From an uncultured Clostridia bacterium (GTDB lineage: Bacteria; Bacillota; Clostridia; Lachnospirales; Lachnospiraceae), in NCBI GenBank assembly GCA_946186175.1, contig CAMHMG010000002.1:1-33481 (forward strand): a DNA stretch of 33,481 bases, in the 5' to 3' direction. A program made the position numbers and the translations under genes. Below the pieces are notes generated by a model. It was not told the DNA's origin and did not search any database. It saw only the letters and a list, made by a program, of their open reading frames with translations. Shown here piece after piece: positions 25,581 to 33,481 of the stretch (position 1 is the first letter of the stretch; each line of letters opens with the position of its first letter).

Positions 25581-27794
25581 ATGGACAATTCTTCTGCAAA
25601 ATATAATAGTGTGCCTAAACAGGAGAATAAAGCACTGACAATAGGAATTGCCTCGGGGATTAGTGTGTTGCTGGTTGCCTTGATCTTTATTGTGATGTTT
25701 GTTGGAGACAGTGGTAAATATTATCTTGCAAGTGGAAAGACAGATAAATCAATAGAAAAAAAGGATGAAACTACGGATGCTGAAAAAATCTCTGATGAAG
25801 AGAGATCGTTAGAATTCTCTTCTAACATTTACGAGGTCGAGACTAATAAAGACGTAGATATGACGAAATATCTTCAGTGTTCGGGAACGGAGCTTGATAA
25901 TGTTACATGGTCTTCAGACTCTGACAAAATGTTTGTGGGAAGTGATGGACATGTATCACTTAGTGAACCGGGTCTGGAGTGTTTTCTTAAGGCATCACTA
26001 AAGGATAATGATAAGATAATGGCTGAGTGTCAGTTAAAAACGAGAACAGAAGCAGAGGATCTTGTGTATCAGGTAGAAGCGCTCAACAGTTCAGCTCATT
26101 CGGAGGATGAAGAGCTAGAGGGTGGAGTGGTTCGTCTGGCATATGATAACGAGGGAGCAGAGGTAATAGATCTGTCTGTTATGAACCGTGAACCGGGTGA
26201 ACGAAAAGATGATTATACATGGGACAAAACCTTGTTCTACACTCTGGAAGATGTTGATCTCTCAAGTAACAGCGATGGCAAGATCAATTCTTATTACATA
26301 GAAAAAAAGCAGTTCATTAATAAAGAAACCGGAAACGATATGGAGTATGAAATATACCACAATCCGGACACAGAAGTTATTAACAAAATTGTCAGTATTG
26401 AATATATGAATAAGAAATTAGCGATCAATGAATTCTATTATACTGATGACGGACTTGTAAACTTTATATTCTCATATGAGGATGTTAACTATACTCCAAG
26501 CTATGCTACCCCTAATCGCGATGGTGAAAGATACAGGTTCAGCCATGATACTATGACTACATGGAGAGTGGTTAAGGATGGCAAGATGTATAATTACTGC
26601 TATGGATCTAAAGAAGCAGAACAGTTAGAGAAAGGATATAAAGGCACTGTCAAAAAGTATTCGGAATTAAATGACGAAAAACGTGCAGAGTATGATGAAA
26701 AAGAGAAGACAATGCTTAATATAGCATATAATACATTTGACAAGATGGTTAACGCTGAGGGAATAAGCAGGATCAGCGGCTATGTATATGATTCATCGGA
26801 TATAGGTATTCAGGATACGGAAGTTATGCTCTCGTCAACGGATTTCCAGTGTGATCTATTCCGGACGGTAACGGATGATCTGGGTTATTATGAGATACGT
26901 ATTCCTACAAGAGCATTGGTTTACTCACTTCTTTTTGACAGGACTGACAGAATTGAGGAGAATATTTGTGAAATCGATGCGGAATTGGACGAGATTAATC
27001 TTGTGCAGGAAACTGTATATATGTCGCCGGAAGATTCTACGGAATATGAATGTGAAATCCAATTCTATGATGCGCTTAATCGCGACGAGGATGGATATGG
27101 AATGGCTATGCTCGATGATGTTGACGTTGAGATAAGAAGAGGTGTTAATAACCGCAACGGTGATATATTAATGCAATTTCATGCAGATTATTCATATGAG
27201 ACATTTAACCTCACTCCGGGAATGTACACGATACATACATCAAAGAGCGGCTATCTTGATTGTTACAGTACACTTTTTGTATCCGGTGATACAAGCAATT
27301 ATCTTGAAGTCTATGCTACACCTGCATTAAATGAGGATGAGATACGAATTGTTCTGACGTGGGATGATGATCCGAATGATCTTGATTCACATCTTTTCAC
27401 TCCGTCAAGCAGTGGATTGGAGGAGGATTATCATATCTGCTATTATAATATGTCAGACACATACGGTAATACATCTTTGGATGTGGACGATACGAACGGG
27501 TATGGTCCCGAGACCACAACTATTAATCATATTCAAAGGGGATTATATAAATTTTATGTCTGTGATTACACTGATTGCAGTGAAGAAAATGAGGAAAGCA
27601 CAAGGATGTCTGAATCGGGAGCTACCGTAAGGGTATATGGAAGCGAAGGTCTTATGCAGACATTTAATGTTCCCGTAAAACGGAGCGGAGTTATCTGGGA
27701 GGTATTTGAGATTCGTGACGGAACATTGATACCAAACCAGAGATATTATGATTCTATCGGTGATAAGACATGGTGGCAATCAGGAAAATGGTAA
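25581..27794 (+). CDS. Membrane-anchored extracellular protein with carboxypeptidase-regulatory-like and DUF2135/YfaP-like segments
   Basis: N-term TM ALTIGIASGISVLLVALIFIVMFVG; ISGYVYDSSDIGIQDTEVMLSS...TVTDDLGYYEIRIP; C-term IRIVLTWDDDPNDLDSHLFTPSSSGLEEDYHICYYN. Confidence 0.78.
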   Translation: MDNSSAKYNSVPKQENKALTIGIASGISVLLVALIFIVMFVGDSGKYYLASGKTDKSIEKKDETTDAEKISDEERSLEFSSNIYEVETNKDVDMTKYLQCSGTELDNVTWSSDSDKMFVGSDGHVSLSEPGLECFLKASLKDNDKIMAECQLKTRTEAEDLVYQVEALNSSAHSEDEELEGGVVRLAYDNEGAEVIDLSVMNREPGERKDDYTWDKTLFYTLEDVDLSSNSDGKINSYYIEKKQFINKETGNDMEYEIYHNPDTEVINKIVSIEYMNKKLAINEFYYTDDGLVNFIFSYEDVNYTPSYATPNRDGERYRFSHDTMTTWRVVKDGKMYNYCYGSKEAEQLEKGYKGTVKKYSELNDEKRAEYDEKEKTMLNIAYNTFDKMVNAEGISRISGYVYDSSDIGIQDTEVMLSSTDFQCDLFRTVTDDLGYYEIRIPTRALVYSLLFDRTDRIEENICEIDAELDEINLVQETVYMSPEDSTEYECEIQFYDALNRDEDGYGMAMLDDVDVEIRRGVNNRNGDILMQFHADYSYETFNLTPGMYTIHTSKSGYLDCYSTLFVSGDTSNYLEVYATPALNEDEIRIVLTWDDDPNDLDSHLFTPSSSGLEEDYHICYYNMSDTYGNTSLDVDDTNGYGPETTTINHIQRGLYKFYVCDYTDCSEENEESTRMSESGATVRVYGSEGLMQTFNVPVKRSGVIWEVFEIRDGTLIPNQRYYDSIGDKTWWQSGKW

Positions 27795-27813
27795 TAAGAA
27801 GGGAGAACAAAAG

Positions 27814-29346
27814 ATGAAAACAAAGAAGAAGTTATTAGGATGGCAGTTTGGAATTATATTGGTGTTATTATTGGCATTTATATCTACAATGTTTATGCCG
27901 GCATTACACTATAGTGGAGAAGTCCGTAACGATATCCAAAAAGATTTTAAGGATCAGCTTAAGGATATGGAAGATAAGGACTTGAAGAAGATGAAGAAAA
28001 AGTCCGGTGATGTTTCCGAAAAATTATTCGAGGATGACTCGATTCTTGGAGGACTGCTTTGTGATATATCAGATATAATAACCGACAGGCTGGATAGTAT
28101 TGGAGATAAGAAAGAGGATACAGAGGATAAAAAAGAAGACAAGAAAGAAGATAAGAAAAAAGATAAAGATGATAAAGAATCGGATGACAAATTTGAACTG
28201 ACAGATGATGACATTAAAAAAGTTGATGATGAAATCGAGGATAAAGAAAAGGACGAAGGTATTAAGATTAAAAATATTACTCCTGCAAGAATAATGACAA
28301 GAAGTCTTGAGCAGGTGATAATCAGTGATGATGCAAAAGAGGATGAGTTAAAGGATTATCTTGGTGATGATTATAAGAAATATAACAGTAAGTATAAGGC
28401 CGTAAGAACATTGTTTATTGTTGTATATGTAACAGCGATAATTATGTTAATAATTACAATAATATGTTTTGCGGCAGGATTGTCTAAGACAATTTCATTA
28501 GTATTAAATCTTATATTTTCAATGGTGACAACAGGGCTGTTTGCGTACTACAGATTTGGTGTTATGGGAAAGATCGGTAAGAAGATGATTGGGTATAGAT
28601 TTAAGCATATTCCTGACAAACTCTCGATGGCTCCGTTTGGCAATTTTTATTCATTTGGATTAATGATAGCATTTATCGTATCTGTAGTGATAATAATAAT
28701 GGCCGTAATATGTTTTGTGACTGGCAGATCTGAAGATATTATGGATTATGATAATTATGATTACAATGAGAATGTTTTCGGAGATAATAGAGGATTTGAT
28801 TCGGAGATGAGCGAAACAGCTGCATTTGTCAATGAGGTTAATTACTATGACCGACAGGATTCTGATGAAGATGCAATTCCGGTTACATCAGCCTCAGTTA
28901 ATGTTACACCTCCTTCCTATTCTGATCAGAATCAGTTGTTTACACCTCCTCAGGAGTATCCGCAAAATCCTACACCTCAGGTACCTCCAACACCGGTACA
29001 ACCGATATTCCCTAATCAGGTTCCAGTGGATAACAGACCAATGGGAATTGTAAGATGCACCAAGGGAATGCTTGCGGGACAGACGCTCAAACTACCTGAA
29101 GACAGAAAGATCGTTGTAGGCAAGAGCCCAAGTAAAACTAACCTTACAATCGGCAATCCAAACATAAGTAATGTTCATTGCAGTATAGTATATAATGCAG
29201 CCAAGAATACATATAAGGTTAATGATCATTCGACAAACGGAACATTTGCTAATGGAAAGAGATTACCTAAAAATACTAAAGTTGAGTGTCCGGCAGGAAC
29301 AGTGTTGTCATTGGCAGACGGGTCAAATGAAATTACGTTGGGATAA
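27814..29346 (+). CDS. Multi-TM protein with a large charged loop and C-terminal FHA domain
   Basis: ATG 27814 with GGGAG RBS (track start 27748 overlaps previous CDS); TM LGWQFGIILVLLLAFISTMFMP plus three later TMs; loop EDKKEDKKEDKKKDKDD; FHA VGKSPSKTNLTIGNPNISNVHCSIVY...DHSTNGTFANG. Confidence 0.9.
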   Translation: MKTKKKLLGWQFGIILVLLLAFISTMFMPALHYSGEVRNDIQKDFKDQLKDMEDKDLKKMKKKSGDVSEKLFEDDSILGGLLCDISDIITDRLDSIGDKKEDTEDKKEDKKEDKKKDKDDKESDDKFELTDDDIKKVDDEIEDKEKDEGIKIKNITPARIMTRSLEQVIISDDAKEDELKDYLGDDYKKYNSKYKAVRTLFIVVYVTAIIMLIITIICFAAGLSKTISLVLNLIFSMVTTGLFAYYRFGVMGKIGKKMIGYRFKHIPDKLSMAPFGNFYSFGLMIAFIVSVVIIIMAVICFVTGRSEDIMDYDNYDYNENVFGDNRGFDSEMSETAAFVNEVNYYDRQDSDEDAIPVTSASVNVTPPSYSDQNQLFTPPQEYPQNPTPQVPPTPVQPIFPNQVPVDNRPMGIVRCTKGMLAGQTLKLPEDRKIVVGKSPSKTNLTIGNPNISNVHCSIVYNAAKNTYKVNDHSTNGTFANGKRLPKNTKVECPAGTVLSLADGSNEITLG

Positions 29347-29395
29347 GGGAGTCATTTTATATTATTAATAATAAAGTGGTGAGGAGTAAAGTACT

Positions 29396-31807
29396 ATGGA
29401 TGATACAATTTACGGACAGTACGTACCGGGAGAAACAGGTATGAAACGTATGCCTAAATTCACAATAATTGATGCCGGTGGTACATTGAAGGAATATCCG
29501 TTGAATCCTTCCGGAGAGGCAAGATTTACGCTGGGCCGTTCTAATGAATGTAATATCAGAGTTGAATGCAGCGGCGTATCCGGTGTTCATGGAAAATTTA
29601 AGTGGATTAATGGGAAATTATATTACGCTGATGTTGGAAGTACCAATGGAACATATATTAATAAAGGCGGGACCACTTTTTTTGAGAAGGGAAGCAAGAC
29701 GTATGTTCCTCTTGTAGATGGTGATTTTATTTCCATTCATGGAAAGAGCAGTGATGCATATAATCATTTTATAATGTTATATACTGAACATGATGATGGT
29801 GCACAATGGACAAAAGTGGATATAGGAAATGAGAAAATAACCATTGGCCGTTCTGCAAACAGTGATATTGTGGTCAATCATGTTGGGGCGTCAAGGCAGC
29901 ATGCAGTTATTACAACATATAAGGATGGTTATGCTATTCAGGATCTCTCAAGCATGAACGGTGTATTCCTTAATGGTTCGTTGATCAAACAACCGGTAAA
30001 GCTGCGGGATAATGATCTGATTACAATCCTTAATATGAAGATCATTTATAACAGCGGATTTCTGTACTACAGAAGCAGACAAAATGGTGTCAGTCTTTCT
30101 GTCCGAAATCTTTATAAGAAAGTCAATGGTAACAGATACATATTAAATGATGTTAATCTGGATATTGGCAGCAATGAATTTGTTGCGATCATTGGTGGAT
30201 CGGGTGCAGGTAAATCTACAGTTATGAATGCTATAAGTGGATTTGACAAAGAAGTTACGGGACAGGTTACCTGTGATGGAATGGATATGCATAAGAACTT
30301 CTCTACACTTAAGAATATTATCGGATATGTTCCGCAGGAGGATATCATATATAATAACCTGACATTGAGAAGAATGCTGTATTATACAGCCAAGCTTAAG
30401 ATGCCGAAGGACGTTTCAGCTTCTGAGATTGAGGCAAGAATTACAAAGGTTCTTGAAATGGTTGAGTTATCCCAGCATCAGAATACATATATCCGTAAGT
30501 TGTCAGGCGGCCAGAAGAAGCGTGCAAGTATTGCGGTTGAAATGTTAGCTGATCCAAGCCTGTTCTTCCTCGATGAACCAACTTCCGGACTTGACCCCGG
30601 AACAGAAAAAAATCTTATGCAGACACTTAACCGTCTGGCTAAGCTTCAGGGTAAGACTATTATAATGGTAACACATACAACTCAAAGTCTGCATCTTTGC
30701 GATAAGATAGTATTCATGGGTCCCGGTGGAAAACTTTGTTTCTGCGGAACTGTTGATGAAGCAAGAATTTTCTTCCAGACGGAGAACCTTGTTGATATGT
30801 ACAATATGATTGCCGCTAATACGAACCATTGGGCTGAGCAGTGGAAACAGCTGCAGCTAGCGGAGACAGGCGGCGTTACAGGCGTTGGCCAGACGTCGGC
30901 CGGACAAAGAAACCAGGTTCAGAGTAATGCAAGGGAAGCATCGAGAGAAGCGTCAAGATCACAGGTGGGATTTTTCAGGCAATTGTGGGTGCTTACACTA
31001 AGGTATTTTGAGATAATTAAGAACGACTGGCAGTGTCTGTTAATGTCGTTCCTTCAGCCAATACTTATAGCGCTGCTGTTAAAGATTGTTGCCAATGATG
31101 ATGTATTCGATGTATATGAATCGACAAAATCAATATTATTCTCTCTTAGTTGTGCCGGTATATGGATTGGATTATTCAATTCTATTCAGGAGATATGTAA
31201 AGAGAGAAATATACTGCGGCGTGAGTACATGGGCAATCTGAAGCTGCCTGCATATGTGCTGTCCAAATTCATAGTACAGCTTATAGTGACAATGTTCCAG
31301 GCACTTATTATGATGGGAATATTCACAGCGACTATTGGTCACGAAAAGAAAGGACTTATGTTTGAGCAGGTATTCATTGAGAAATTCCTTCTCCTTTGGA
31401 TGACCATTTATGCAGCAACAGCACTTGGCTTTGCCATTTCCGCAATGGTACGATCAGCTGATAAAGCTATGGTTCTGGCACCATTTGTACTTATTGTACA
31501 GTTACTGTTTTCGGGAATATTATTTGAACTTGAAGGCGCAAGTGAACATATAGCAGATATTACAATCAGTAAATGGTCTGTTGAAGGATTCGGTAGTATA
31601 GCACACCTTAACAAGTTGCAGATGCGCTTTGAGAGAGATCACAGTGACATTGCTAAACAGATAGAAGATATTCACAAGGCTGAGTCAGCATTTAAGCATA
31701 CTTTGGCACATCTGTCCCACTCTTATATTGTATTGGGAGTTATGATCATCATATGCTGCGTAGCATGTATGATAGCGCTTAGAAGTCTTTCAAGGGATAG
31801 AAGATAG
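29396..31807 (+). CDS. FHA-FHA-ABC ATPase-ABC2 membrane domain transporter (ABCG-like half-transporter)
   Basis: FHA1 LGRSNECNIRVECSGVSGVHGKFKW...STNGTYIN; FHA2 IGRSANSDIVVNHVGASRQHAVITT...SSMNGVFLNG; Walker A GGSGAGKST; signature LSGGQKKR; Walker B LFFLDEPTSGLDPG; H-loop VTH; C-term TM helices. Confidence 0.95.
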   Translation: MDDTIYGQYVPGETGMKRMPKFTIIDAGGTLKEYPLNPSGEARFTLGRSNECNIRVECSGVSGVHGKFKWINGKLYYADVGSTNGTYINKGGTTFFEKGSKTYVPLVDGDFISIHGKSSDAYNHFIMLYTEHDDGAQWTKVDIGNEKITIGRSANSDIVVNHVGASRQHAVITTYKDGYAIQDLSSMNGVFLNGSLIKQPVKLRDNDLITILNMKIIYNSGFLYYRSRQNGVSLSVRNLYKKVNGNRYILNDVNLDIGSNEFVAIIGGSGAGKSTVMNAISGFDKEVTGQVTCDGMDMHKNFSTLKNIIGYVPQEDIIYNNLTLRRMLYYTAKLKMPKDVSASEIEARITKVLEMVELSQHQNTYIRKLSGGQKKRASIAVEMLADPSLFFLDEPTSGLDPGTEKNLMQTLNRLAKLQGKTIIMVTHTTQSLHLCDKIVFMGPGGKLCFCGTVDEARIFFQTENLVDMYNMIAANTNHWAEQWKQLQLAETGGVTGVGQTSAGQRNQVQSNAREASREASRSQVGFFRQLWVLTLRYFEIIKNDWQCLLMSFLQPILIALLLKIVANDDVFDVYESTKSILFSLSCAGIWIGLFNSIQEICKERNILRREYMGNLKLPAYVLSKFIVQLIVTMFQALIMMGIFTATIGHEKKGLMFEQVFIEKFLLLWMTIYAATALGFAISAMVRSADKAMVLAPFVLIVQLLFSGILFELEGASEHIADITISKWSVEGFGSIAHLNKLQMRFERDHSDIAKQIEDIHKAESAFKHTLAHLSHSYIVLGVMIIICCVACMIALRSLSRDRR

Positions 31808-31934
31808 TTGGTATTGACATGGAGATATCATTTGGTTGATATGAAGAAATGTTAAGATGCCGTAATGACGGATTTGGTATTGATACGAAAGTTGATTAGA
31901 TATAAAAGAGAAAACATAAGAGGAGGAACTTAAT

Positions 31935-33065
31935 ATGTTTTGTGGTAGTTGTGGTAGAGAGATACCTAATGGAAGTGCTGTATGCAATTATTGCGGCAGA
32001 CCCCAGATGGCAGGAGCTTATTCTGCTCGCTCAGGAAAAGGGATTGATAATATTTTTTCTGCGCTTGTACATGAGAAAACACAGGGAGCAATTATGGAGT
32101 TTGTTCTTTGGTGTATCACTTGCGTGATCGTGGTTATGGCGATGATAGCCGGAATAATAGGTCATGGAAATTCAAAAGTAGTATGGCTTTTGCTTATGGT
32201 TTTTGCTATAGGTCTGGGAGTGATCACAGCTTTTCGTTTGAAGCCGATTGCCCTGTTATATAGTGTCGGAGTTTTCAATCTTATTATTGCTGCTCTGCAT
32301 TTCGGTATATTGAAAGCATCAAAAACATATACTGATTCAACATCATTTTCAGTATTTAACATCATTTTGTTTGTTGTGGAAATGTTACTTGCAGTCGGTA
32401 TAGTTACATGTGCATTTATACATTTCTTTTCCCGTATAGAACTTGGCAATGTAATGACCATATTGCTGTGTGTATATACCGGTGTTGCCGTGTTGTTACA
32501 TATTATGATGTATGCGATGCCTTACACAGGTGAATATGCTGATGATCATACTGAATATGCAAGGTATGTTTTTAGTGATCGTGCATATTGGTATGGAACA
32601 ATAGTTTACTGGCTAATGCTTGTTGTTGTTCTTCTTTATTACATTTTCTTTTTCTGGGGCGCAATGGATAGTTCTAAAGGTAAAATATTAAGTTCTCTTA
32701 ATGGATATGGCGGTGGACAAAGAGCTGTTGGTTATAGTGCCGGAGGATCACATCGAAACGTTAATGCCGGAATTGTGGGGGTATCAGGTGCACATAATGG
32801 GGAAACTATATATCTTCAAGGACGTACACTTACTGTTGGTTCGAACTCTCAGATGATGGTCAATATCAGTTCACCTTATGTAAGCAGTCAGCACTGTGCC
32901 ATTCGATTCAATAATAATAATGGTTTTTATGAAATATATGACAATTCGACAAATGGAGTTTTCTTAAGCTCAGGCAAGAGACTTCAGAAGGGTGTATATA
33001 ATGCTGTACCAAGGGGAGAAGTAATCTCAATAGGCAGTAACGAACAGAGATTTAAGCTGCTGTAA
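31935..33065 (+). CDS. Zinc-ribbon multi-TM protein with C-terminal FHA-like domain
   Basis: CGSC-x10-CNYC; about six hydrophobic segments; FHA-like VGSNSQMMVNISSPYVSSQHCAIRF...DNSTNGVFLSSG; strong AGGAGGAAC RBS. Confidence 0.9.
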   Translation: MFCGSCGREIPNGSAVCNYCGRPQMAGAYSARSGKGIDNIFSALVHEKTQGAIMEFVLWCITCVIVVMAMIAGIIGHGNSKVVWLLLMVFAIGLGVITAFRLKPIALLYSVGVFNLIIAALHFGILKASKTYTDSTSFSVFNIILFVVEMLLAVGIVTCAFIHFFSRIELGNVMTILLCVYTGVAVLLHIMMYAMPYTGEYADDHTEYARYVFSDRAYWYGTIVYWLMLVVVLLYYIFFFWGAMDSSKGKILSSLNGYGGGQRAVGYSAGGSHRNVNAGIVGVSGAHNGETIYLQGRTLTVGSNSQMMVNISSPYVSSQHCAIRFNNNNGFYEIYDNSTNGVFLSSGKRLQKGVYNAVPRGEVISIGSNEQRFKLL

Positions 33066-33118
33066 TACGAAAGAGATTAGTTAAAAATATTACCGGTTTA
33101 TAAACTGAAGAAAACCGG

Positions 33119-33155
33119 GTGATTGTAAAACTCAATTTCTGTCTTTTGTAATCAC
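33119..33155 (+). other. RNA hairpin candidate in intergenic region
   Basis: GTGATTGTAAAA-ctcaatttctgtc-TTTTGTAATCAC: 12-bp stem if two G-U pairs are allowed. No following U-tract. Confidence 0.45.
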
Positions 33156-33187
33156 ATTACGGAAGAGAGCATATGAAAGGAGAAAAA

Positions 33188-33481
33188 ATGGGAGAGAAGA
33201 AGAAACTGGCAGGCTGGCAGTTTGGAATAATTTTGGGACTACAAATATTGTTTTTTGTTACAATGTTCATACCATTTTTACATTTTAATAAAAATGTTAT
33301 TAAGGGTATGAAAAAAGATGCTGAAGAAATGATTGAATCTTTGGGTGGAGATGAAGCAGAAGATATTTTGGAAATGGGTGGCTTAGATGATTGGATAGAT
33401 GATTCTGTTATTGATGAGCTTAAGAAAGAAGAAGAAAAACCAGAAGAAGAAAAACCAAAAGATAAGAAAAAATATGGTAAA
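33188..33481 (+). CDS. Truncated 5' end of a paralogue of the 27814-29346 membrane-FHA protein
   Basis: Open frame from ATG 33188 (RBS AAAGGAG) to window end: MGEKKKLAGWQFGIILGLQILFFVTMFIPFLHFNKNVIKGMKKD...KKEEEKPEEEKPKDKKKYGK, matching MKTKKKLLGWQFGIILVLLLAFISTMFMPALHYSGEV. Absent from the ORF track. Confidence 0.82.
   Translation, partial: MGEKKKLAGWQFGIILGLQILFFVTMFIPFLHFNKNVIKGMKKDAEEMIESLGGDEAEDILEMGGLDDWIDDSVIDELKKEEEKPEEEKPKDKKKYGK

Noticed and set aside
28103-28188. AAG/GAT-rich short tandem repeat
   Set aside because: Not CRISPR or a mobile element; it encodes the KKED-rich loop of the membrane-FHA protein. The similar run near 6704-6740 encodes KDKEKDKDKEGK in the vWA protein.
31808-31934. 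Promoter in the gap after the ABC transporter (TTGACA at 31813; TTGATA 31880 with TATAAA 31901)
   Set aside because: First has a poor -10 (TGATAT) at 17 nt; second has a 15-nt spacer. Plausible but too weak to list as a feature.
139-33000. Numerous minus-strand ORFs of 60-158 aa and short + strand overlaps (e.g. 4230-4454, 8177-8371, 11165-11443, 12089-12301, 27364-27630)
   Set aside because: All lie antisense to or out of frame with supported genes, show no recognisable domains and fit chance open frames.
1-33481. Type VII secretion locus
   Set aside because: Kinase/FHA clusters can neighbour such systems, but no WXG100, YukD or FtsK/SpoIIIE-type ATPase gene is in the window; kept only as a flank check.

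Overview
AT-rich window, Firmicutes-like and probably Lachnospiraceae-like (inferred from codon/protein style; no search was run). All 24 supported genes lie on the + strand. They form one dense Ser/Thr phospho-signalling island with 7 Hanks-type kinase genes, one of which looks like a pseudokinase by motif loss. There are 3 PP2C phosphatases and 12 FHA-domain proteins carrying 13 FHA domains. The FHA proteins include a vWA-TM-FHA protein, two kinase-FHA fusions, four FHA proteins with predicted membrane segments (besides the vWA protein) and an FHA-FHA-ABC transporter. The island also has a LytTR response regulator, two paralogous secreted proteins and one large membrane-anchored extracellular protein. 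The window ends inside a 25th gene, a paralogue of the 27814 gene, which is missing from the ORF track because it runs off the end. No RNA genes, CRISPR arrays or mobile elements were recognised. The main observations are: (1) a receptor-like pseudokinase (16899-19061) next to an intact kinase (19151-21331) with an almost identical extracellular domain; (2) the 19151 kinase is a mosaic, with a kinase half paralogous to 21529-23529 and a sensor half paralogous to 16899-19061; (3) a kinase fused across the membrane to a solute-binding-protein-like domain (11797-14289); (4) N-terminal Cys4 zinc ribbons on six of seven kinases and related Cys/His motifs on FHA proteins; (5) an internal hairpin plus sigma-A-like promoter dividing the island at about 4.6-4.73 kb. 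All family calls come from reading motifs by eye.
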